A DNA stretch of 64,000 nucleotides from Serratia sp. DD3 (lineage in GTDB: Bacteria > Pseudomonadota > Gammaproteobacteria > Enterobacterales > Enterobacteriaceae). The DNA is taken from the NCBI RefSeq assembly GCF_000496755.2, contig NZ_AYKS02000084.1, positions 62,001-126,000 on the forward strand. The letters are read 5' to 3'. The position numbers and the translations under genes are program-made. Of the stretch, positions 8,534 to 17,387 are shown piece after piece; within the stretch, counting starts at the first letter, position 1, and every line of letters starts with the position of its first letter. Under the pieces are notes generated by a model. It ran no database searches, had not been told where the DNA came from, and saw nothing but the letters and a program-made list of their open reading frames with translations.

Positions 8534-10369
8534 ATGAAAAAAAAAATACTCCCACTAACGCTTAGTCTAGCGTTGGCAATTTCTCTTGTTTCCGGTTGTG
8601 GCGATAGCGATAACTCGGTAGCAAATTCAACACCCGATACGCCGCAACCTCAGCCTATTTCCATACAGTTATTGCACACCAATGATCATCACTCTCATCT
8701 TGAAGGACAACCCTACACCTTAATGCTGGATTACGATCCCAATCAACAGGGTAATGAACCTGTTCAGGTTGATCTGGGAGGATTTGCCCGGATTGCTAAT
8801 GCCATCAGTACATACCGTAATAACAATACGTTAGTGGTTAATAATGGGGAACTCAACGGTACCCTGTATTTCAGCTTGTTCAAAGGTGAAGCGGATTTTA
8901 TGGTTTTCAATACGCTGGGTCTAGATGCCTACCAGCTTGGTAACCATGAGTTTGATGAAGGGGATGCCAGGTTAGCTGAGTTGATCGCCATGGCCGATTT
9001 TCCCATTCTTTCTGCCAACATTCACCCTCAACCAGCCAGCCCCCTTTATGGATCAGACATTAAACCATATATTATCAAAGAGATAGATGGAGAAAAGGTC
9101 GCGATTATTGGTGTTATTAAAGTAGAAAAAACCAAAGAGTCTTCAATGGTTTCTGATGACGTGGATTTTTCAGAAGAGTTTTCCTCCACTGAAAAATATG
9201 TCAAAGAAGTGGAAGCTTTAGGTATTAATAAAATTTTAGTAATCAGCCACCTTGGCTATGATTTTGATAAAAAATTAGCAGCATCAATAGATGGTATTGA
9301 CCTGATTATTAGCGGTGACACACATGAGTTGCTTGATTCGACTGGTGAAATTGAGGCATTAGGGATTACAGCACAAGGCCCTTATCCCACTATTGTCAAC
9401 AATACCAAGGGCGAGCCAGTCTATATTGTGGAAGCATGGGAATATGCCAAAGCACTCGGCGTGTTGAATATTGATTTTGATGCGAGTGGCAAGGTTCTAA
9501 AGGCGGCAGGTAACCCTGAATTACTAGTGGGTGGCCCTTATAAAGTGAAGGATAGCAGCAATAATTGGGTTTTAGCTACCGCAGCAGAAGAAACCGCAAT
9601 TTCAACAGCCATCAGTCAACTGAAGGTAGTCAAAGAAATGGAACCCTCCGCTGAAATTATGGCCGTTATTCAACCTTACAAAACTCAAATAGAGTCATTC
9701 GTGACACAAAAAATCGGGTCTGTTACCACACCACTTGGCTTCGAACGCATCCCCACGCCATTTGCTTCAGGCTCTGAACCAAATGGAAGCTTTGCAGCCC
9801 AGGTCGTTGCCGATGCCTTCCTGCAATACATACCAAATGCAGATTTTGCGATACAGAATGCAGGTGGGGTTCGTGCACCATTTAATCAAGGCGAATTTAC
9901 AGTAGCAGATGCTTACACCGTACTCCCCTTTTCCAACAAGATAACCACAATCAAAATCAAAGGTAAGGATGTGGTTCAGGTCCTTGAAGAGGCGTTGAAT
10001 TATTCGCAAGGCCTTTCTGGTTCAACCGGAGCATTCCCATATGCTTCTAACCTTCGTTACGATGTGGTATTAGGCAGACCAGCGGGTGAAGGTATCCGTA
10101 ATGTTGAAGTAAGAGATCGGAAAACAGGTGCTTGGGCCCCTATCGATCTGGAAAAAACCTACGTAGTAGTGACAAATTCATTCACAGCCCTCGGCAAAGA
10201 TGGCTATGTCACGTTTGGTCGCTTGCGCGGAGAGAATCCAGCGAACTTCTCGGATTCTGATGCAAGTTATTCCATTCCATTAATCGAGTATTTTCTTAAA
10301 GTACTGCCTGACTCTACACTATCTCCCCCAGAGTCAGACAATTTCAGCCTAAAATCAGTTTCTCATTAA
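8534..10369 (+). CDS. NadN/UshA-type 5'-nucleotidase lipoprotein
   Basis: The 611-residue protein has a lipoprotein signal peptide (lipobox LVSGC, lipidated Cys22) and so is attached to a membrane outside the cytoplasm. A metallophosphatase domain follows (HTNDHHSH 48-55, GNHEFD 136-141, SHLGYD, SGDTHE), then a 5'-nucleotidase C-terminal domain (QNAGGVRAPFN, LPFSNKITT, STGAFPY). SGDTHE in place of UshA's GHSQ, the GTLYFSLF block and STGAFPY point to the NadN branch, periplasmic enzymes that split NAD and dephosphorylate nucleotides. Oddly, the usual G-D-x-x-T-G metal-binding loop reads G-E-L-N-G (105-109), one residue shorter and with Glu for Asp. It stands alone, flanked by IS remnants. Confidence 0.88.
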   Translation: MKKKILPLTLSLALAISLVSGCGDSDNSVANSTPDTPQPQPISIQLLHTNDHHSHLEGQPYTLMLDYDPNQQGNEPVQVDLGGFARIANAISTYRNNNTLVVNNGELNGTLYFSLFKGEADFMVFNTLGLDAYQLGNHEFDEGDARLAELIAMADFPILSANIHPQPASPLYGSDIKPYIIKEIDGEKVAIIGVIKVEKTKESSMVSDDVDFSEEFSSTEKYVKEVEALGINKILVISHLGYDFDKKLAASIDGIDLIISGDTHELLDSTGEIEALGITAQGPYPTIVNNTKGEPVYIVEAWEYAKALGVLNIDFDASGKVLKAAGNPELLVGGPYKVKDSSNNWVLATAAEETAISTAISQLKVVKEMEPSAEIMAVIQPYKTQIESFVTQKIGSVTTPLGFERIPTPFASGSEPNGSFAAQVVADAFLQYIPNADFAIQNAGGVRAPFNQGEFTVADAYTVLPFSNKITTIKIKGKDVVQVLEEALNYSQGLSGSTGAFPYASNLRYDVVLGRPAGEGIRNVEVRDRKTGAWAPIDLEKTYVVVTNSFTALGKDGYVTFGRLRGENPANFSDSDASYSIPLIEYFLKVLPDSTLSPPESDNFSLKSVSH

Positions 10370-10382
10370 GCTGAAGTCTGGT

Positions 10383-10435
10383 TAAGCCATCGTCAATGCC
10401 ATCATTTCTGAATGGTTCAGCTTGATTGATGGCTT
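10383..10435 (+). terminator. Possible terminator after nucleotidase gene
   Basis: TAAGCCATC and GATGGCTTA form a perfect 9-bp stem around a 35-nt loop, followed by a pyrimidine-rich stretch (TCCTCTTT). The large loop makes this a weak candidate. Confidence 0.4.
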
Positions 10436-10507
10436 ATCCTCTTTGAAACAATATGCCACTAACCCGCATACTCTATTCGTAACCGCCGTTAAATCGGCAT
10501 ACTTACC

Positions 10508-10636
10508 CTATCCATACTGCGGCACATTTTTTGAATAAGAGGCCAAGTCAATGTTCCAAGGCAACAACACCTCGACTCTCTCCAACGTATCAGCCCCACC
10601 AATGCGCTCCAGCACATGTAGGATATAGCAGTGCGC
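10508..10636 (-). pseudogene. IS66-family transposase C-terminal remnant
   Basis: The minus-strand frame reads YILHVLERIGGADTLERV then EVLLPWNIDL, like the conserved C-terminal tail of IS66-family transposases (xYLRxVLERLxxHPxxRIDELLPWN). The remaining residues upstream do not match, and no accessory IS66 genes are present. It is a short dead fragment between the nucleotidase and ecotin genes. Confidence 0.45.
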
Positions 10637-10764
10637 TGGGCCCCACGATAACCTCGTTACCATCGCCTTCAAACACCGCTTTTCCTGGCAATATTCAATG
10701 ACTTTTAATTGGGCGGGCATATTAATTTATGTGATCACCAAGCAACCAGTCTCAAATAGTCACC

Positions 10765-10796
10765 CAACCTGTCGGCCAGCACTGACCGGCAGGTTG
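10765..10796. terminator. Hairpin downstream of ecotin gene
   Basis: CAACCTGTCGG pairs with CCGGCAGGTTG (one internal mismatch pair) around a 10-nt loop, 17 bp beyond the ecotin stop. No clear T-run follows on the minus strand. Confidence 0.45.
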
Positions 10797-10812
10797 ATAT
10801 ATCAACCAGACA

Positions 10813-11337
10813 CTATTTTATCACTGCACGACCCATCGTTTCACTGGCTGACCATATGCGGTAGCGCACTTCAACGTCTTTGGGGACATAAACCACGATA
10901 GGTAGGCGGCTGTTATAACGCTGCATGGCCTGTTCACCTAAATTGGCGGCAATAAACTCCTGGCGCTTGGTGTCGTCGGCACAAGCCATCATGGTGGACG
11001 CCAGCGGCGAAAGTTTGGTCAAGACAAAGTAGTTATAACCCCATCCCTCCAATGTTTTGCTATCCAGCGCTCCCCCCATCATATGGCGGTTACAATCCAC
11101 TTCCAGCGTTTTACCAATCAGTAATTCAACCTTAAAGTTTTCTTCATTCTCCTTCTGAGGTAAATAGATGACCTGCCGAGTCATGCCTTTCTCAGCTTTA
11201 GGGAATGGCGCTACTTTTTCCAGCGGTTGCTGCTGAAGATCTTCCTGTGTGGTTGTTGCGGCAATAGTTGTTGCAGCGAGAGCATTAGCAGAAGCAGCCA
11301 TCAGCAAGCTGCTAACAAGCAAAGATATTTTGTTCAT
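10813..11337 (-). CDS. eco: Ecotin, periplasmic serine protease inhibitor
   Basis: The 174-residue protein carries a signal peptide (about residues 1-21, cleavage after ANALA) and the ecotin fold. Visible are the reactive loop [11 protein letters not shown], whose Met is the P1 residue in ecotins, the two cysteines that pair in the family (VDCNRH and MMACAD), and the C-terminal dimer strand [11 protein letters not shown]. Ecotin dimers inhibit trypsin-like, chymotrypsin-like and elastase-like proteases, protecting cells from host enzymes. It is longer than mature E. coli ecotin mainly by a Thr/Gln-rich N-terminal linker ([16 protein letters not shown]). It is probably monocistronic. Confidence 0.95.
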   Translation of the reverse strand: MNKISLLVSSLLMAASANALAATTIAATTTQEDLQQQPLEKVAPFPKAEKGMTRQVIYLPQKENEENFKVELLIGKTLEVDCNRHMMGGALDSKTLEGWGYNYFVLTKLSPLASTMMACADDTKRQEFIAANLGEQAMQRYNSRLPIVVYVPKDVEVRYRIWSASETMGRAVIK

Positions 11338-11572
11338 TTGTTATCCTTTTAAAACAGGGTGTCACATGCGTTCGATTAACGTAATTTATATCATAATAGC
11401 CTGAAACTGACAGATTGTTGTCTTCCCCCCCCACGAAGCTCGTCATAGAGGAGCATCTGGTCGTCTCAGCGACCGTCACCGAGTCTCACTTGAATCAATC
11501 ATCAACAACAATACAAATTATTACCCCGCCAAAGCAACATGACACCCCACTCGGATACACTCACCTCGCCAA
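11338..11572. other. Ecotin/deoC divergent region, left part
   Basis: The ecotin promoter lies here, transcribed leftward. No gene is visible. A GACGACC/GGTCGTC-type imperfect palindrome occurs near 11440-11475. The right half of the region carries the DeoR-type operators listed separately. Confidence 0.4.
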
Positions 11573-11588
11573 TGTTATTTAAATAACA
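11573..11588. promoter_or_regulatory. DeoR-type operator O1
   Basis: TGTTATTTAAATAACA is a perfect 16-bp palindrome (extended by AA/TT to 20 bp). The E. coli DeoR operator is the 16-bp palindrome TGTTAGAATTCTAACA, so both conserved half-sites TGTTA and TAACA are kept at the same spacing. It lies 209 bp before deoC, and a deoR gene follows deoC. Confidence 0.8.
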
Positions 11589-11679
11589 TTAAAGAATGAA
11601 CCATGAAATCAACTGATAGAAAACTACCCTAATCAGCCGAAATACGGCGATTTAAGCACTATTAATCATCACCCCTCAA

Positions 11680-11695
11680 TGTTAGGATAATAACA
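11680..11695. promoter_or_regulatory. DeoR-type operator O2
   Basis: TGTTAGGATAATAACA keeps the TGTTA/TAACA half-sites of the DeoR operator with a near-palindromic centre. Its centre is 107 bp from that of O1, about ten helical turns, an arrangement compatible with DeoR looping as known at the E. coli deo promoters. It ends 101 bp before deoC. Confidence 0.75.
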
Positions 11696-11796
11696 TTACT
11701 GATTGTTTCATTGCTTAAACCTGAGCCAAACAGGGTTATTGCGGCCACCAACTGCCGGAAAAAACCTGGCTATATCACTTCCTTTGAGGAACCAAC

Positions 11797-12465
11797 ATGA
11801 CTGATTATGCTCGTTATATTGACCATACTTTACTGGCGATGGACGCGACCGAAAGCCAGATCGCCAAATTGTGTGAAGAAGCACAACAACATAATTTTTA
11901 TGCTGTCTGCGTGAACTCAGGTTATGTACCGCTAGCAGCCCACCTGTTACAAGACTGCGAAGTTAAAGTATGCTCAGTCATCGGTTTCCCACTGGGTGCC
12001 GGTTTGAGCGTCGCCAAAGCTTATGAAGCCAAAGCGGCTATTGCTGCTGGTGCACAAGAAATTGATATGGTTATCAACGTCGGCTGGCTGAAAAGTGGCT
12101 TGCTGGATCAGGTCAGCGCCGATATTGCCGCCGTACGTGAAGTTTGTGCCGCCATCCCACTGAAAGTCATATTAGAAACTTGCCTACTCAGTGATGCTGA
12201 AATCGTTCAAGTGTGTGAAATATGTCGCCAGCTTGATGTCGCTTTCGTTAAAACCTCTACGGGTTTTAGCACTGGCGGTGCGCGTGAAGAGCACGTCAAA
12301 CTGATGCGCGCCACGGTGGGCAGTGAAATGGGGGTTAAAGCTTCGGGCGCGGTGCGTGATCGGGCTACCGCAGAGAAAATGATTGCCGCAGGAGCTACAC
12401 GCATTGGTACCAGCTCCGGGGTTGCCATTGTCTCCGGCGACAGTGCCAAGGCCGGGAGTTACTAA
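11797..12465 (+). CDS. deoC: Deoxyribose-phosphate aldolase
   Basis: The 222-residue class I aldolase splits 2-deoxyribose 5-phosphate into glyceraldehyde 3-phosphate and acetaldehyde, allowing growth on deoxynucleosides. The Schiff-base lysine lies in [15 protein letters not shown], and the partner lysine in [11 protein letters not shown]. It is of the short (about 220-residue) type rather than the 259-residue type of the E. coli deoCABD operon. GAGGAA precedes the ATG. It stands without deoA, deoB or deoD, 114 bp upstream of deoR. Confidence 0.96.
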   Translation: MTDYARYIDHTLLAMDATESQIAKLCEEAQQHNFYAVCVNSGYVPLAAHLLQDCEVKVCSVIGFPLGAGLSVAKAYEAKAAIAAGAQEIDMVINVGWLKSGLLDQVSADIAAVREVCAAIPLKVILETCLLSDAEIVQVCEICRQLDVAFVKTSTGFSTGGAREEHVKLMRATVGSEMGVKASGAVRDRATAEKMIAAGATRIGTSSGVAIVSGDSAKAGSY

Positions 12466-12579
12466 TTTTCGCCCCCCGTGGAAACGCGGTTTATCGTGCC
12501 CCGAAGCGGAATGAAGCCCAAGGATGGGCAGAACAACTTACTCAACAGACAATGGTTTAAATAGCGATGGATATCACTG

Positions 12580-13344
12580 ATGGAAACACCACGGGAAACA
12601 CGCATTAACCAATTAACGCAAGCGTTAAAGCGTGCAGACAAAATCCATTTGAAAGAGGCCGCCATACTACTAGGCGTTTCGGAAATGACCATCCGTCGTG
12701 ACCTGAGCAGTGAACCTGCGGCAATCGTCTTGTTGGGGGGCTATATCGTCGCCGACCCACGGATCAATAACGTCAGCCAATATCTAGTTTCTGACCAACA
12801 AAACCGGCAGGTAACCGAAAAGCAACGCATTGGTATGTTGGCTGCCCCTCTGATCAACGAAAATGACACCGTGTTCTTTGATTGCGGTACCACAATCCCA
12901 GCGATCATCAACACCATTGACGATGCCCTGCCCTTTACCGCCATCTGTTACTCACTCAATACCTTTCTGGTACTGCAACAGAAAGCCAACTGCAAGGTGA
13001 TCCTGTGCAGTGGTGAATTCAAACCCAATAACGCTATTTTTACCGCCGTAGGCCAGCATAATGAGCTGGACCATATCTGCCCCAATATCGCCTTTATCTC
13101 TGCCGCAGGTGTTAGCTTGCAGCAAGGTGCCACCTGTTACAACTTTGATGAATTACAAATGAAGCACAAAGCATTAGCCAGGGCACAGCAAAAAATTTTG
13201 GTGGCAGATCACAGCAAGTTTGCCCATACCAAACCTGCCTGCATTGGGCCACTCACGCTGTTTGATCGTGTCATCACCGACCGCCAACCTAAGCCTGAAT
13301 TTATCCATTACTTCACTGAACAGGGGATTAGCTTGCGGTTTTAA
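12580..13344 (+). CDS. deoR: DeoR, deoxyribonucleoside regulator
   Basis: The 254-residue repressor starts METPRETRINQLTQAL with a DeoR-type helix-turn-helix (LKEAAILLGVSEMTIRRDL, about residues 27-45). It continues with the DeoRC sensor domain (FFDCGTTIPAI, YSLNTFLVL, VADHSKFAHTKP). It matches E. coli DeoR (252 residues) along its length, including LLGGYIV after the HTH and CGTT in the ligand pocket. In E. coli the inducer is deoxyribose 5-phosphate, the DeoC substrate. The TGTTA-N6-TAACA operators before deoC are its likely targets. In E. coli dacC is next to deoR; here sdaC-sdaB intervene. Confidence 0.94.
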   Translation: METPRETRINQLTQALKRADKIHLKEAAILLGVSEMTIRRDLSSEPAAIVLLGGYIVADPRINNVSQYLVSDQQNRQVTEKQRIGMLAAPLINENDTVFFDCGTTIPAIINTIDDALPFTAICYSLNTFLVLQQKANCKVILCSGEFKPNNAIFTAVGQHNELDHICPNIAFISAAGVSLQQGATCYNFDELQMKHKALARAQQKILVADHSKFAHTKPACIGPLTLFDRVITDRQPKPEFIHYFTEQGISLRF

Positions 13345-13820
13345 ATTTCCTTTATTGAATTGATGGCGCCCATTAATTGCGTCACAGGCAAATTAACAAA
13401 TCGGCTTGTCATGTCTCTGAATAACAAGAATTAAGATCTTATTAATAATGATAAGCAAACATGTCATTGATTCATAGAAATGACATCCTATTTTTGCTGC
13501 ACAATCAATAATTTATTTACCGATAAATCTCATTGTTGCCCTCTTCGATATCAGTATGATTCTGTTGAAAAATAATCAAGACTATTTTTATCAGATAGCA
13601 AGATAACTATCTTCACACCAAACAGTTCAACCTCACCTTCTCTAATTCAACAAAAAATAACTTAAAAACAATATGTTATTAATAATGCATAAAATATAAA
13701 ATGTGACCCAAGTCATCAAATTAAATTATTTCGATTTTTTAGCTAGATCAATCCATAAAGATAAAATATATTGCCGCCCCTAATCACGGATACAGACGTT
13801 TATCTTGCAAAATCACCACA

Positions 13821-13860
13821 AAGCAACACAAAGCAACACAAAGCAACACAAAGCAACACA
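13821..13860. repeat. Tandem repeat, AAGCAACACA x4
   Basis: Four perfect head-to-tail copies of a 10-bp unit, nearly one per helical turn, preceded by a partial copy (CACCACA). It lies 558 bp upstream of sdaC. The unit could be a phased protein-binding site or a slippage array. Confidence 0.9.
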
Positions 13861-13968
13861 AACATTAAAATAACAAAAATCAAACAAAATGCACGCAATG
13901 TTATTAATTATCACAATAATCGCACAAATCATGAGACATAAAACAATTAATAGCACAATTCACGCATT

Positions 13969-13984
13969 TGAGAGTGAGATCACG
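13969..13984. promoter_or_regulatory. Possible CRP site upstream of sdaC
   Basis: TGAGA-N6-TCACG matches the CRP consensus TGTGA-N6-TCACA at 8 of 10 positions. In E. coli sdaC is activated by CRP. Visual match only; the distance of 433 bp to the sdaC start means the promoter would have a long leader. Confidence 0.4.
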
Positions 13985-14417
13985 GTAGAAAATGCTAACA
14001 AGCGTTATCTTGCCGCCAGCAAAAATCGATGGGTAACCGCCTAACAGTGATAATAATATCTCGCAGCCATATAGCGACCAAGTTTCATTTAGCTGATACC
14101 GCTATTTATGCCTAATCATTATCATCCTAACAAATAACCAAGGGGAAATTTGACTCTAACGACTTTCAATAAATTCAGGGTTCATATAAACAGCTAGGCA
14201 CCGCCCCGCACGGACACATCAGGCATAAGATTAATAATTCGCCAGGGACATAGAGATTAACGATGTAACTGGTGCAAACAAACATGCAGCTAAACCCATG
14301 ACGACGTTCCAGAACATCCCAATATATTGTGGATGCCATGTCTATTATTTCGCCCATGGATTTAACCTTACGTTTTATTGCAAATTTTAAATTAATTGCT
14401 TCACCTCGGAGATATTT

Positions 14418-15716
14418 ATGGATTCTGTAGAAATTGGCACTGTAGCCTCTGCGGCATCGCCTTCCAGCAAAACCTGGCGCAAAACTGACACCATGTGGAT
14501 GCTGGGTCTTTATGGTACCGCTATTGGTGCGGGTGTGCTTTTCCTACCGATCAATGCGGGTATTGGTGGCTTGATCCCTTTGATTATTATGGCGATTATC
14601 GCCTTTCCAATGACCTTCTTTGCCCACCGCGGCCTGTGCCGTTTCGTGCTTTCCGGCAAAAACCCCGGGGAAGATATCACTAAAGTGGTTGAGGAACATT
14701 TTGGTATCAGTGCAGGTAAGCTGATCACGTTGCTTTACTTCTTCGCTATCTACCCGATTCTGCTGGTTTACAGTGTTGCCATCACCAATACCGTTGACAG
14801 TTTTATCACCCACCAATTAGGCATGACACCGCCACCGCGCGCCATTCTGTCACTGATCCTGATCGCCGGGCTGATGACAATTGTCCGCTTCGGTGAAGAA
14901 GCGATTGTTAAAACCATGAGTATTTTGGTGTTCCCGTTTGTCGGCGTACTGATGTTACTAGCGTTGTACCTGATCCCAAACTGGAGTGGGGCCATTTTCG
15001 AAAATGTCTCACTGGCTGGCTCTGGCGATGGCTTAAGCCATGGTTTTGTGATCACCCTGTGGTTAGCTATCCCAGTAATGGTATTCTCATTCAACCACTC
15101 GCCGATTATCTCTGCGTTTGCCGTCGCCAAACGTGAAGAATACGGCGTAGATGCTGAGAAGAAATGTTCACGCATCCTGGCTTATTCCCATATCATGATG
15201 GTGCTGACCGTGATGTTCTTCGTCTTCAGTTGCGTGCTGAGCCTCTCCCCAGCGGATCTAGCGGAAGCCAAAGCCCAGAACATTTCTATTCTCTCTTATC
15301 TGGCCAACCACTTTAACAACCCGATGATCGCCTACATTGCACCGGTGATCGCCTTTATCGCCATTACCAAATCGTTCTTGGGCCACTACCTGGGTGCCCG
15401 TGAAGGCTTTAATGGCATGATCAGCAAATCGATGAAGAGCCGTGGCAAAACCATCAGTACCCAGAAACTGAACCGTATTACAGCAATCTTTATGCTGGTG
15501 ACTACCTGGATCGTTGCCACCATGAATCCAAGTATTTTGGGGATGATTGAAAACCTCGGTGGCCCAATTATCGCCATGCTGTTGTTCCTGATGCCGATGT
15601 ATGCAATCCGTAAAGTGCCGGCCATGCGCAAGTACAGCGGCCCTATCAGCAACATCTTTGTGGTCGTGATGGGGTTAGTTGCGATGTCTGCCATTCTCTA
15701 CACCTTGTTTAGTTAA
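14418..15716 (+). CDS. sdaC: SdaC, serine/H+ symporter
   Basis: The 432-residue inner-membrane protein belongs to the HAAAP (SdaC/TdcC) family of amino acid:proton symporters. About 11 helices can be counted, starting at [19 protein letters not shown] with the glycine-rich first helix typical of the fold. E. coli SdaC has 429 residues. GGAG lies 6-7 nt before the ATG. The gene is directly upstream of an L-serine deaminase gene, as in E. coli sdaCB, so the pair imports and degrades serine. The spacing of 163 bp to sdaB contains a tandem repeat and hairpin, so the downstream gene could be partly uncoupled. Confidence 0.95.
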   Translation: MDSVEIGTVASAASPSSKTWRKTDTMWMLGLYGTAIGAGVLFLPINAGIGGLIPLIIMAIIAFPMTFFAHRGLCRFVLSGKNPGEDITKVVEEHFGISAGKLITLLYFFAIYPILLVYSVAITNTVDSFITHQLGMTPPPRAILSLILIAGLMTIVRFGEEAIVKTMSILVFPFVGVLMLLALYLIPNWSGAIFENVSLAGSGDGLSHGFVITLWLAIPVMVFSFNHSPIISAFAVAKREEYGVDAEKKCSRILAYSHIMMVLTVMFFVFSCVLSLSPADLAEAKAQNISILSYLANHFNNPMIAYIAPVIAFIAITKSFLGHYLGAREGFNGMISKSMKSRGKTISTQKLNRITAIFMLVTTWIVATMNPSILGMIENLGGPIIAMLLFLMPMYAIRKVPAMRKYSGPISNIFVVVMGLVAMSAILYTLFS

Positions 15717-15753
15717 TCAGGTTTGGTTAATCAGGTTTAGTTAATCACATTCA
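15712..15753. repeat. 14-bp tandem repeat at the sdaC stop codon
   Basis: Three copies of GTTAATCAGGTTTG-like sequence (the third diverged) follow one another and the first includes the sdaC stop codon. It looks like a local slippage duplication. Confidence 0.75.
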
Positions 15754-15777
15754 GCCGGTGCCCTAAGGGGCATCGGT
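15753..15777 (+). terminator. Hairpin between sdaC and sdaB
   Basis: CCGGTGCCC and GGGCATCGG form a nearly perfect stem with a 4-nt loop, followed by TATTCTCG rather than a T-run. It could attenuate readthrough or protect the sdaC mRNA end. Confidence 0.45.
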
Positions 15778-15879
15778 ATTCTCGAATCATTTTTCCTTTC
15801 CTCACCTAACCACTGCGACGCCCTAGGTTCCAAGCAGTGACGGATGAAAGGGTATTAACTTGAAGAAGGCAGCGAAACT

Positions 15880-17247
15880 ATGGTCAGCGTTTTCGATATT
15901 TTTAAAATTGGTATCGGCCCATCCAGTTCCCATACCGTTGGCCCAATGAAGGCAGGCAAACAGTTTGTCGATGATTTGATTAATGCCGGGCAACTCCACA
16001 TCACCACCAGAGTAGTGGTTGATGTTTATGGTTCGCTGTCACTGACAGGTAAAGGCCACCATACCGATATTGCTATTATCATGGGGCTGGCGGGTAATCT
16101 ACCGCACGATGTGGATATCGATAGCATTAGCAGTTTTATCCACAATGTAGAACAGAGCGGCCGTCTGTTGCTGGCTAACGGCACACATGAAGTTGATTTC
16201 CCACCTTCTGGAGGGATGAACTTCCACAACAGCAATCTACCACTGCACGAGAATGGGATGCGCATCAGCGCTTATGCTGGCGAGCAGTTACTGTATAGCA
16301 AAACCTACTACTCCATCGGTGGTGGCTTTATTGTTGACGAAGAGCATTTTGGTCAACCCGCCAGTGATAACCAAACTATCCCCTACCCATACCGCTCGGC
16401 ACAAGAGCTACAACAGCACTGCAAAGAGAACGGGCTTTCCCTTTCCGGCCTGGTGATGCAGAACGAACTGGCATTACGTAGCAAAGAAGAAATCGAGGAA
16501 CATTTTGCCAATGTCTGGCAGGTGATGCGCACCGCGATTGAGCGGGGTATGAATACAGAAGGTCTACTGCCTGGCCCAATGAAGATTCAGCGCCGGGCCG
16601 CCTCATTACGCCGTATTCTGGTCACGGGGGATAAAAACAATATCGACCCGATGAACGTGGTGGATTGGATCAATATGTTTGCCTTTGCGGTTAATGAAGA
16701 AAATGCCGCAGGGGGACGAGTAGTGACCGCGCCTACCAATGGGGCTTGTGGCATTATTCCGGCAGTGCTGGCCTACTATGATCAGTTTATCCGCCCAGTG
16801 AATACCAACTCCTACAGCCGTTTCTTCCTCACTGCTGGTGTCATTGGTACCTTGTATAAAATGAATGCCTCAATTTCTGGTGCCGAAGTGGGTTGCCAAG
16901 GTGAAGTGGGCGTTGCCTGTTCTATGGCCGCTGCTGGGCTGGCTGAATTGATGGGCGGCAGCCCGGCACAGGTGTGTATCGCGGCAGAAATAGCCATGGA
17001 ACATCACCTGGGTTTGACCTGCGACCCTCTGGCTGGACAGGTTCAGGTGCCTTGTATTGAGCGTAACGCCATTTCTGCCGTAAAGGCGGTTAATGCGGCC
17101 CGCATGGCACTACGCCGTACCAGTGAACCGCGCGTCTGCCTGGATAAAGTGATCGAAACCATGTACGAAACCGGTAAAGATATGAATGCTAAATACCGTG
17201 AAACATCACAAGGCGGTTTGGCAATCAAAGTGGTGGCCTGTAATTAA
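15880..17247 (+). CDS. sdaB: L-serine dehydratase (deaminase), iron-sulfur type
   Basis: The 455-residue single-chain enzyme converts L-serine to pyruvate and ammonia. It has the beta domain first ([20 protein letters not shown], residues 2-21) and the alpha domain after about residue 165. Its cluster-binding cysteines lie in [14 protein letters not shown] and in the later [20 protein letters not shown] and [17 protein letters not shown] segments. Length equals E. coli SdaB (455), and adjacency to sdaC supports sdaB rather than sdaA, although the two paralogues cannot be separated with certainty by eye. GAAGG lies upstream of the ATG. Confidence 0.93.
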   Translation: MVSVFDIFKIGIGPSSSHTVGPMKAGKQFVDDLINAGQLHITTRVVVDVYGSLSLTGKGHHTDIAIIMGLAGNLPHDVDIDSISSFIHNVEQSGRLLLANGTHEVDFPPSGGMNFHNSNLPLHENGMRISAYAGEQLLYSKTYYSIGGGFIVDEEHFGQPASDNQTIPYPYRSAQELQQHCKENGLSLSGLVMQNELALRSKEEIEEHFANVWQVMRTAIERGMNTEGLLPGPMKIQRRAASLRRILVTGDKNNIDPMNVVDWINMFAFAVNEENAAGGRVVTAPTNGACGIIPAVLAYYDQFIRPVNTNSYSRFFLTAGVIGTLYKMNASISGAEVGCQGEVGVACSMAAAGLAELMGGSPAQVCIAAEIAMEHHLGLTCDPLAGQVQVPCIERNAISAVKAVNAARMALRRTSEPRVCLDKVIETMYETGKDMNAKYRETSQGGLAIKVVACN

Positions 17248-17280
17248 TCTTGCCGATTATTAACCTTGCCAGTCTTTAAT

Positions 17281-17328
17281 CTTTCCTGTCATTAACATTT
17301 CCTGTCATTAACATTTCCTGTCATTAAC
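17281..17328. repeat. 16-bp tandem repeat x3
   Basis: Three copies of (A/C)TTTCCTGTCATTAAC run directly into the sdaB/dacC terminator. Only the first base of the unit differs between copies. Confidence 0.9.
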
Positions 17329-17332
17329 AACG

Positions 17333-17364
17333 AAAAGGGCAGACCAAACTGTCTGCCCTTTTTT
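17333..17364. terminator. Bidirectional terminator between sdaB and dacC
   Basis: AAAAGGGCAGAC pairs with GTCTGCCCTTTT around a 6-nt loop; T6 follows on the plus strand and a four-T run flanks the stem on the minus strand. It can serve both convergent genes. Confidence 0.9.
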
Positions 17365-17387
17365 GCTAACTCGCCTCGCTAGCTGAT

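Larger units (their letters stand above)
13345..14417. other. Long AT-rich intergenic region deoR/sdaC
   Basis: More than 1 kb without a supported gene. It contains a 10-bp tandem array (13821-13860), many runs of A/T, a CRP-like site at 13969-13984 and the start-proximal leader of sdaC. The size is unusual for this chromosome block and suggests either complex control of sdaC or a lost gene. A 60-codon minus-strand frame at 14175-14357 has no ribosome site or recognisable similarity and is not called. Confidence 0.6.

Noticed and set aside
13821..13860. Possible CRISPR array (regular repeats)
   Set aside because: The 10-bp units are directly adjacent with no spacers and no cas genes are present; it is a simple tandem repeat.
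14175..14357. 60-codon minus-strand ORF upstream of sdaC
   Set aside because: No ribosome site, Cys/Met-rich unusual composition, no recognisable family, and it lies in AT-rich leader DNA.
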